Part shown: positions 5,653-10,637 of the stretch, piece after piece
Layout: every line of letters begins with the position of its first letter
Position numbering within the stretch: position 1 is the stretch's first letter
Assembly (NCBI RefSeq): GCF_019695415.1
Contig: NZ_JAIFKJ010000499.1
Span: 1 to 10,637, forward strand
Direction: 5' to 3'
Source of the DNA: Thiohalocapsa sp.
GTDB taxonomy: Bacteria; Pseudomonadota; Gammaproteobacteria; Chromatiales; Chromatiaceae
Length of the DNA stretch: 10,637 nt
Made by a program: the position numbers and the translations under genes
The notes under the pieces: generated by a model
Databases searched by the model: none
Seen by the model: the letters and a program-made list of their open reading frames with translations, nothing else
Told to the model about the DNA's origin: nothing

Positions 5653-5719
5653 GTGGGAGCGGCATCCTTGCCGCGACGGCTCCCCGACGCGGTTTGTCGC
5701 GGCCAGAGGCCGCTCGCAC
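5653..5719. repeat. REP-like interspersed palindrome, copy 2
   Basis: The left arm is GTGGGAGC (5653-5660) then GCCGCGAC (5670-5677). The right arm is GTCGCGGC (5696-5703) then GCTCGCAC (5712-5719). It shares both blocks with the element at 2809-2877; the outer pair has one mismatch. It lies between the crtU stop and the LH2 operon 1 promoter, so it may end or protect the crtU transcript. Confidence 0.7.
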
Positions 5720-5760
5720 GGGACAGGCGATCGGTGCGCAGCGGCATATCCCTCTGCCGT

Positions 5761-5792
5761 GACGAGCTCGCTCATGCCTGCGCGGGCTCGTC
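5761..5792 (-). terminator. Weak candidate stem-loop after crtU
   Basis: GACGAGC (5761-5767) and GCTCGTC (5786-5792) form a 7-bp stem with an 18-base loop, 14 bases past the crtU stop. There is no U-tract. The nearby REP-like element may be the actual transcript end. Confidence 0.3.
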
Positions 5793-5806
5793 GCTGGCGA
5801 GCGGCG

Positions 5807-7711
5807 TCAGAGCACAAGCGGGCCCTTGAGGTCGACGGCGGGAATGGGGTTCTCGCGCAGGCCCTCGGCGGCGAGCACGCGATTGGCGGCGATACGCCCA
5901 GTCATGGTGGCGGCTTCCATGAGGTTGGCGGGGACCTCTAGGCGCACGAAGTCGCCTGCCAGGAAGAGGTTCGGCACCGCCGTGTCGACGCCGGGGCGGC
6001 CCTGGTAGTCACCCGGGGCCCAGCGCGGGAAGTTCTGCTGCATGGCGTAGACATCGTAGAGGACCTTCGCACCCTTGAGCTGCGGGATCAGCTCGTCCAG
6101 CTCAGCCCGCATGATGCGCTTGATCTCGGCCTCGTCTATGACGTTGTCAGGCTCCACGGCGTAGGCGTGCAGCTCCAGCACCGAGCCCTTGTGGCGCCGC
6201 GCCCAGTCCTCGTAGGCCGGCTGCATCTGCGAGTAGATGGCGATACTGTCTGTGTAGCGCCAGCCGCTCACGGTGTAGAAAGGCACGGCCATGGGCGGGC
6301 ACTCGCGGTCCAGCCAAAGGCGCCAGACGATGTATGGGTCGGCGACGCCGAGGTCCGCGACGCTTTGCACGAAGTCCGGCTCGGGCAGCTCGGAGCGGGC
6401 GACGATGCCCTGGAGGCCTGGCACGTCGCAGGCAAGCACGAAGTAATCCGCTTCCAGCTCCGGCGTCTGCTGCTCCGCCCGCGGCTGGAAGGTCACCTGA
6501 TCGCTCGCATCCGCCACGGCGTCCAGCGCCACCAGCGGCACTACGGTCGGGCCCTCGGTGGGCCTGCCCTCGGCATCGTACTTGGCCCCGTGGCACGGGC
6601 AGGCGAAGCCGCCGGTGGCCGCATCCAGCCCCACCGGGCAGCCCATGTGGGTGCACCGCCCGGACAGCGCCCGGTAGCTGCCGTCCGCCTCGCGCTTCGC
6701 GTAATAGAGGTTCGCCCCCTGCCAAAAGGGGGTCCATTCGCTGCCGACGTCTGCCGCCGGCACCGTGTGTGGGCCGTCCAGGATGTCCCCCGGGCGCTTC
6801 ATCACCAGCTTTTTCACGCCGCCATCGCCTGCCACAAGCCGGTCCGCCTCCACACCGGTGATCACCCGGCCGCCCAGCTCATTGAGCTGCTGGGTCATGG
6901 GCGTGACCACCGAGGTCATGGCGTCGTCGATGGTTTGGTCGTAGCCCATGCCGTCCGGGTTGCCGAGGAAGAAGAAGTGGAAGAACTTCATGCCCTCGGC
7001 GGCGGAGTATTGATCGAACTGGTTGAACGAGGTGTGCGCGAAGGGCTCGATGATGGTGTCCACCATGGGCTGGTTGACGCGCTCGCAGAAGGTCTTGAAG
7101 TCCATGTCGTCGAACTTCTCGAAGGTGCGCTCGGGGTCGTAGCGCATCAGCTCGTAGAGCTTGCCGAAGGGATTGTTGAAGTCGAGGATCGACACCGACT
7201 TGGCCTGATTCACCACCGCAAACAGGTTGAATGGAAACAGCGTCGTGGTGTTGGTGAAGCTCTCTGTGCCCTTGGCCGGGTCCTTGAAGATGACGGGATA
7301 GTCCAGTACGGGCTTGAAGTTGCCGCGCAGGCCCATCTCGTCCAGCAGGCCGTTCAGGTTGTAATACTGGTTGAAGAACCCGTGGAAGCCGTGCTCCATG
7401 GCCATGGTCTCGCCGTTGACATCGACGTTCCAGCCGGTGAGGCGCCCCCCCAGGTTGTCCGCACGCTCCACCAAGGTGACCTCGAAGCCACGCTTCAAGA
7501 GCTCATAGGCCGCCGCAATGCCGGCAAGTCCGCCCCCCACCACCACGACACGCTTTTGGTCCGCCGGCGCCATGGGTAGGGCGTCGTTGTGGTCTGAGGC
7601 AAAGGGCAGCACGGTGCGCCTGGGCTGGATGGCGTACAGGCCGGCGGCACCGAGGGCGGTGCCGGCCGCGGCGGCGATGCCGACATTGCGGATGAAGCGA
7701 CGACGTTGCAT
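5807..7711 (-). CDS. crtU: CrtU-type carotenoid desaturase/methyltransferase with Rieske [2Fe-2S] domain and Tat-like signal
   Basis: Flavoprotein predicted to turn a beta-ionone ring into an aromatic phi- or chi-ring by desaturation with methyl migration, as CrtU does for isorenieratene and okenone. Seen in 634 residues: a Tat-like signal with RRRFIR at 3-8 and an Ala/Gly hydrophobic stretch at 10-27; FAD motif VVVVGGGLAG at 55-64 with E82; an inserted Rieske domain with C353-x-H355 and C371-x-x-H374 as cluster ligands, plus C358 and C373 placed like the bc1-type disulfide; and a C-terminal FAD contact FLAGDF at 583-588. Length and Rieske insertion agree with green sulfur bacterial CrtU as I recall it. 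AGGA (complement of 7719-7722) lies 7 bases before the ATG. It is divergent from crtY, the enzyme that would make its substrate ring. CruO-type ketolases and CrtI desaturases are alternatives, but they lack a Rieske domain. Confidence 0.85.
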   Translation of the reverse strand: MQRRRFIRNVGIAAAAGTALGAAGLYAIQPRRTVLPFASDHNDALPMAPADQKRVVVVGGGLAGIAAAYELLKRGFEVTLVERADNLGGRLTGWNVDVNGETMAMEHGFHGFFNQYYNLNGLLDEMGLRGNFKPVLDYPVIFKDPAKGTESFTNTTTLFPFNLFAVVNQAKSVSILDFNNPFGKLYELMRYDPERTFEKFDDMDFKTFCERVNQPMVDTIIEPFAHTSFNQFDQYSAAEGMKFFHFFFLGNPDGMGYDQTIDDAMTSVVTPMTQQLNELGGRVITGVEADRLVAGDGGVKKLVMKRPGDILDGPHTVPAADVGSEWTPFWQGANLYYAKREADGSYRALSGRCTHMGCPVGLDAATGGFACPCHGAKYDAEGRPTEGPTVVPLVALDAVADASDQVTFQPRAEQQTPELEADYFVLACDVPGLQGIVARSELPEPDFVQSVADLGVADPYIVWRLWLDRECPPMAVPFYTVSGWRYTDSIAIYSQMQPAYEDWARRHKGSVLELHAYAVEPDNVIDEAEIKRIMRAELDELIPQLKGAKVLYDVYAMQQNFPRWAPGDYQGRPGVDTAVPNLFLAGDFVRLEVPANLMEAATMTGRIAANRVLAAEGLRENPIPAVDLKGPLVL

Positions 7712-8137
7712 GGGCAGGTCCTGACGGCGACCGTGTGCCGCCGCCGTTTACGGACGGTGCACACAGAAGAAAAGACAGGGCAACGCCGCCGCCCGCGCGA
7801 CGGCGCCGCCCGCTCACCGACGGGAGTCTAGGGCGGCGCTGGCATGCACCGCGCTGACGGCCATCAACACGGGGGAGCAGTCCGCACCCCAGGCGCATGA
7901 TCCACCTGCCCAATTGACCCCGCGCAAGCAACGGACGCCGCACTGAGGCCCGGCGCCTCAGGGCGCGACGAGTGAGCACTTTTGCCATGCTAGGCTTGCG
8001 GGATTGCAGGACCCGCAGCCGGTGCGGTCGGGCTGCACGCCGGCCATGCGTGCCGCCATGGCAGCGCGGCCAGCCAAAGCGTCTGCAACCGCGCCCCTGC
8101 TGCCCAGTCGCCACAACACATCCAACGGAGCCTCAGC
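7712..8137. other. Divergent crtU-crtY intergenic region
   Basis: A 426-base gap that must hold promoters for both carotenoid genes. Visible structures are an inverted repeat GTGTGC/GCACAC at 7733-7738 and 7759-7764 with CCG-TTTA-CGG inside, in the crtU leader, and TGAGGC/GCCTCA at 7944-7949 and 7955-7960. A TTGACC at about 7914 lacks a matching -10 box. I found no TGT-N12-ACA site, so these genes do not obviously share the antenna operators. No coding frame is convincing. Confidence 0.5.
7733..7764 (-). promoter_or_regulatory. Palindromic hairpin in the crtU 5' leader
   Basis: GTGTGC and GCACAC are 6-bp arms 20 bases apart, with a further GC-rich stem and TTTA loop inside. It lies 21 bases before the crtU start codon. 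It could be an operator or an mRNA structure; neither is shown. Confidence 0.35.
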
Positions 8138-9346
8138 ATGGCCGCAACAACGCCAGACGCCTTCGACGCCGACTACATACTGGTGGGCGGGGGCCTGCAG
8201 AATGGGCTGATCCTGCTGGCACTGGCCGCGCGTAAGCCGGACGCCTCCGTGCTGCTGCTGGAGCAGGGCGAGACCATCGGAGGCAACCACATCTGGTCCT
8301 TCCAAGCCCTGGACCTGCCGGCGTCGGCACTGGACTGGGCGGGGCCCATCATCGAGTACGAGTGGCCCGGCTATCAGCTCTACTTCGACGAGTCTGCACG
8401 CTGGGTTAACGGCGCTTACCGCTCCCTCAGCTCCGAGCACCTGCACCGGCTGGTGATGGACGCAGGCGCCGCTTCCGACCGCATCGATATTCGACTCCGC
8501 GCGAGCGTGGCCGCCGTCGACGGCCAGGCCGTCCGCCTGACCGATGCCACGCGATTGCGCGGGCGCGTGGTCGTTGATGCCCGTGGGCCGGAGGCGGCCC
8601 GACCGCTGGGGACAGGACGCTTCTGCGGCGGCTATCAGAAGTTTGTCGGGCTGGAGTGTCGGCTCGCGAGCTCGACGGACCTCGCAGCGCCTATTCTGAT
8701 GGACAGCCGCTGCGCGCAGCGCGACGGCTTCCGATTCCATTACGTGCTGCCCTTCGCACCGGACCGGGCGCTCATTGAGGACACCTACTTCTCCAACAGC
8801 CCGGACCTGGATGTCGAGACCCTAAGCCGAGACATCGTCGCCGACGCCGCGCGCCTCGGGCTGACCGTGGCCGAGGTGCTGCGCACCGAGGTGGGCGTGC
8901 TGCCCATGCCCGCCTGGAGCCACTTCCATGCCCCTGACGCGAGCCCCATCACCGGCGGTTATGCCGGCGGCTGGTTCAACCCAGGAACCGGCTACTCCTT
9001 GGCGGCGGCGGCGCAGCTCGCCGAGCACCTATCATCCGTCCCCGTGGCCGACACCTTCGGCCGCGACTGGCGGCGACTCACGCGGCGGATGCGCATTCAG
9101 GCCCACTTCCTCGCGTTCCTGAACCTATTGATGTTCGGCTTCTTCCATGACGCCAAGCGCCGGCGGCTGATGGAACGCTTCTATATGGTCTCGGACCCAG
9201 TGATCCATCGCTTCTTCGCCATGCGCAACAACCCCCTCGACATGTGGCGGATCATGTACGTCGGCGCGCCTTGGACGCCAAAGGGCTGGGCAAAGCGGGC
9301 GGAGCGACCAGCCGCGGCGCAGGCGGCCGCGTCATCGGCGGAGTGA
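8138..9346 (+). CDS. crtY: Lycopene beta-cyclase (CrtY type)
   Basis: FAD-dependent, redox-neutral cyclase that closes beta-rings on lycopene-type psi ends. The 402-residue sequence follows Pantoea CrtY closely as recalled: dinucleotide motif LVGGGLQNG at 15-23, GGNHIWSF at 48-55, GFRFHYVLPFAPDRALIEDT at 197-216 with the catalytic acidic motif IEDT, and FNPGTGYSL at 280-288. GGAG lies 7 bases before the ATG, fixing the start. Most purple bacteria make acyclic spirilloxanthin-series carotenoids and lack crtY. Here, divergent from crtU, it is expected to cyclise one end for an aromatic ring, as in okenone synthesis. Beta-carotene formation is a less likely alternative in this context. The C-terminal Ala-rich tail from about 390 is probably dispensable. 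Confidence 0.92.
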   Translation: MAATTPDAFDADYILVGGGLQNGLILLALAARKPDASVLLLEQGETIGGNHIWSFQALDLPASALDWAGPIIEYEWPGYQLYFDESARWVNGAYRSLSSEHLHRLVMDAGAASDRIDIRLRASVAAVDGQAVRLTDATRLRGRVVVDARGPEAARPLGTGRFCGGYQKFVGLECRLASSTDLAAPILMDSRCAQRDGFRFHYVLPFAPDRALIEDTYFSNSPDLDVETLSRDIVADAARLGLTVAEVLRTEVGVLPMPAWSHFHAPDASPITGGYAGGWFNPGTGYSLAAAAQLAEHLSSVPVADTFGRDWRRLTRRMRIQAHFLAFLNLLMFGFFHDAKRRRLMERFYMVSDPVIHRFFAMRNNPLDMWRIMYVGAPWTPKGWAKRAERPAAAQAAASSAE

Positions 9347-9389
9347 TCAGCGCGGATGAGTGAATACGGAGAGAGGGGAAAACAGCAAC

Positions 9390-9409
9390 GCGGTGACGGC
9401 TGTCACCGC
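9390..9409. terminator. Perfect 8-bp stem-loop between crtY and pucA2
   Basis: GCGGTGAC (9390-9397) and GTCACCGC (9402-9409) pair around a 4-base loop between convergent genes, 43 bases after crtY. Read on the minus strand it is followed by GTTGCTGTTTT, a moderately U-rich run, so it fits best as the terminator of LH2 operon 2. It could also end crtY transcripts. Confidence 0.55.
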
Positions 9410-9554
9410 AACATCCTTGTCGCCAAGTTCCTTGCAGCCTGCGGCGCGGCGCTTAGGCGCTCTGGCTGCCGCAGGCCCTGCCGGTCGCGTCGTTCTTTGT
9501 CGTGTCCGTGTTGCGCGGACGTGCCCGACGCGGCCGGTAGACGGCTCTTGGTCC

Positions 9555-9818
9555 TTATTGGACCTGAACCTGCGCGACCTTCTGCTCCGGCGCCGGCTGC
9601 ACGACCGCAACGGGCTCCTTCACGCGCACGCTGTCCTTCCAGCCATAGCCCGGTAGGGCCAACGCGTACCAGTGGATGATCCACATCTGGATGAACAGGA
9701 TGGCAAAGAACGGAACCATCCAGGTCGCCGGGTTGATCACGGTCCAGATCTTCCAGTCTTCTTCAGGATGATCAGGCTCGGCGATCTTGGGGTCGGCCAT
9801 CAAATACGGGACTTTCAT
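9555..9818 (-). CDS. pucA: LH2-type light-harvesting alpha polypeptide, copy 2
   Basis: An 87-residue paralogue of the alpha at 4926-5186, identical over the first 38 residues. H49 is the bacteriochlorophyll ligand, W60 is at His+11 and D21 is the likely B800 ligand. Differences in or beside the helix are A39 for F, I47 for M and W50 for T, the last adjacent to the ligand His. The C-terminal tail after residue 66 is unrelated: Val/Gln/Lys-containing rather than pure Ala/Pro. AGGAG (complement of 9826-9830) lies 7 bases upstream. The spacer to pucB2 is only 25 bases and lacks the hairpins of operon 1. The two alphas may give spectrally or structurally different LH2 rings with one shared beta. 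Confidence 0.92.
   Translation of the reverse strand: MKVPYLMADPKIAEPDHPEEDWKIWTVINPATWMVPFFAILFIQMWIIHWYALALPGYGWKDSVRVKEPVAVVQPAPEQKVAQVQVQ
9730..9802 (-). repeat. 73-bp tract identical between the two pucA copies (second location)
   Basis: Partner of 5098-5170, in direct orientation about 4.63 kb away. Confidence 0.9.
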
Positions 9819-9843
9819 CGAGTTTCTCCTCGTCGGTCAGAGC

Positions 9844-9987
9844 TCAGAACCAGGGCTGATAGACCCAAGTCACCACATGGACCACGGTCGCGATCATGAC
9901 CCAGCTCCACACACCATGCTTCCAATGCTCGTGGAATTCCTTCGCTTGTTCGTCGGTAAGGCCCGACAGGTTCTTGGATTCGGCCAT
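9844..9987 (-). CDS. pucB: LH2-type light-harvesting beta polypeptide, copy 2
   Basis: A 47-residue beta apoprotein, identical in amino-acid sequence to the one at 5273-5416. The DNA differs at 10 positions, all silent. It has the same GGAGGT ribosome site (complement of 9995-10000) at 7 bases. It is the first gene of LH2 operon 2, with pucA2 next. H37 binds the B850-type pigment and W46 sits at His+9. Confidence 0.94.
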   Translation of the reverse strand: MAESKNLSGLTDEQAKEFHEHWKHGVWSWVMIATVVHVVTWVYQPWF

Positions 9988-10122
9988 CGAAATAACCTCC
10001 GAAACGGAACGTCACTATCGGCACGGGCTGCGTGCCGCCAAGGCCTGCCGACGGTGAGGCCGCCCCGTACCTGCAAGCCTGCGGCTCTGCGTTGCGGGCC
10101 GGCCGCGACGGCGCGGCACAGG
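9988..10122 (-). other. Untranslated leader of LH2 operon 2
   Basis: About 130 bases with GC-rich hairpins, including GGCACG/CGTGCC at about 10020-10036. It matches operon 1 only in the last 18 bases before the start codon. Confidence 0.5.
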
Positions 10123-10166
10123 TGTTAGTCTAACCTGACATTCAGATGTGTCAAGGCCGATTTACA
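10123..10166 (-). promoter_or_regulatory. LH2 operon 2 promoter with two PpsR/CrtJ-type operators
   Basis: Same design as 5550-5593. The -35 is TTGACA (complement of 10149-10154), the spacer is 16 bases and the -10 is TAGACT (complement of 10127-10132). TGT-N12-ACA sites lie at 10123-10140 and 10149-10166 with exactly 8 bp between. The two operator copies differ by one base each from operon 1, while the 8-bp spacer between sites has diverged (TTCAGATG here, GTTTCATG there). The leaders downstream are unrelated, so conservation is focused on the regulatory core. Confidence 0.85.
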
Positions 10167-10604
10167 CAAAATCCGCAACTGAATTTCGCCACCAGCTGCG
10201 GCCGGCGACGGACCCGGACCCAACAGGGCGGAGCGGGCGCCCGCTGGTACTGTCGGGTTATGAGCGCGGTGGATTCGGAGGGCGGCAAGATCAGGGTAGG
10301 CGGTTGCAGCGCCGAACAGGGCGGCGTGGCCGCGCTGCGCATTGCGGCCGCAGCAAGGGGCCGCGGGTTGGGCGCTCACGGCTGGGCTTAGGAAGAGGTC
10401 TCTGAACGGCTCAGCGTCCAGAGCGGGCCAGGCAACGCTGACTGTGTCAGCGCTCGGCCTGTTTTTGGGGGATAAGGGAGGGATTCGGTGTCAACGAATG
10501 GTCTGTCGATGCGGCCAGTTGACGGCTGTAACCCGGCGGCATGCGCCGTGGGCACAGCAGGCAGACGTCACCCAGCGTTGAACAGCCACGTGTCAAGGAG
10601 GACA
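10167..10604. other. Intergenic region upstream of the right-edge gene
   Basis: A 438-base stretch with no convincing gene. A 7-bp stem CGCTGAC/GTCAGCG (10436-10442, 10446-10452) is followed 9 bases later by TTTTT (10462-10466), resembling a plus-strand terminator although no upstream plus-strand gene is seen. TCAGCGT (10411-10417) can also pair with ACGCTGA (10435-10441), so alternative folds are possible. This could be a leader with an attenuator, or chance. Confidence 0.4.
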
Positions 10605-10637
10605 ATGGTTAAGAACAGAAGCATGGCCGTGGCGCGG
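10605..10637 (+). CDS. 5' end of an unidentified gene, cut by window edge
   Basis: An ATG at 10605 reads MVKNRSMAVAR before the window ends. A strong AAGGAGG (10595-10601) precedes it, though only 3 bases away; the Met at 10623 is an alternative start. The Lys/Arg-rich opening could begin a signal peptide or membrane protein, but eleven residues do not identify it. Confidence 0.4.
   Translation, partial: MVKNRSMAVAR

Noticed and set aside
6167..7579. 470-codon plus-strand open frame antisense to crtU
   Set aside because: It is rich in His, Val, Leu and Gly with no recognisable domain. The minus strand has clear FAD and Rieske motifs over the same bases.
10125..10379. 84-codon minus-strand open frame over the operon 2 promoter
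   Set aside because: It spans the -35/-10 boxes and both operators of pucB2, so coding use is unlikely.
10591..10604. TGTCAAGGAGGACA as a further PpsR-type site before the right-edge gene
   Set aside because: The gap is N8 rather than N12 and the bases are explained by the ribosome-binding site.
1..10637. CRISPR array, insertion sequence, tRNA or rRNA
   Set aside because: I saw no regularly spaced direct repeats, no transposase-like frame with terminal repeats, and no tRNA cloverleaf or rRNA-like segment on either strand.

Overview
The window is part of the photosynthesis gene region of an anoxygenic purple sulfur bacterium, most likely a Chromatiaceae-type gammaproteobacterium with a high-GC genome. 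It encodes bacteriochlorophyll a tail synthesis, LH2-type antenna polypeptides, and the two enzymes that make an aromatic carotenoid end group: a CrtY-type lycopene beta-cyclase and a Rieske-containing CrtU-type desaturase/methyltransferase. Among purple bacteria, crtY plus crtU points to okenone producers such as Marichromatium, Thiodictyon or Lamprocystis. The high GC would suit Marichromatium, but the species is an inference.

Layout. (1) 1-2351, plus strand: bchG (bacteriochlorophyll synthase, N-terminus probably cut by the window edge), an 88-base spacer with an inverted repeat, then bchP (geranylgeranyl reductase). (2) 2445-2654, minus strand: a small two-helix DUF2892 membrane protein, followed by a REP-like palindrome. 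(3) 3039-4457, plus strand: a PucC/Bch2-type BCD-family MFS protein. It converges on LH2 operon 1 across a 468-base gap rich in perfect hairpins. (4) 4926-5416, minus strand: LH2 operon 1 (beta then alpha), with a promoter overlaid by two TGT-N12-ACA operators 8 bp apart. (5) 5807-7711, minus strand: crtU. (6) 8138-9346, plus strand: crtY, divergent from crtU. (7) 9555-9987, minus strand: LH2 operon 2, a paralogue of operon 1 with the same promoter/operator block. (8) 9988-10637: the operon 2 promoter, a mostly empty stretch, and the first codons of a plus-strand gene running off the right edge.

How they fit together: BchG and BchP make phytylated bacteriochlorophyll. The PucC-family protein is expected to help deliver pigment or assemble antenna. 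The two operons supply LH2 alpha and beta apoproteins. CrtY and CrtU make the chi-type aromatic ring of the antenna carotenoid. The shared promoter architecture predicts that both antenna operons are repressed together by a PpsR/CrtJ-type regulator. The most notable points are the carotenoid end-group module lying between two direct-repeat antenna operons, the duplicated tandem operators, a 73-bp tract of perfect identity between the alpha genes suggesting gene conversion, and an apparent Tat signal with a bc1-type Rieske centre on CrtU.
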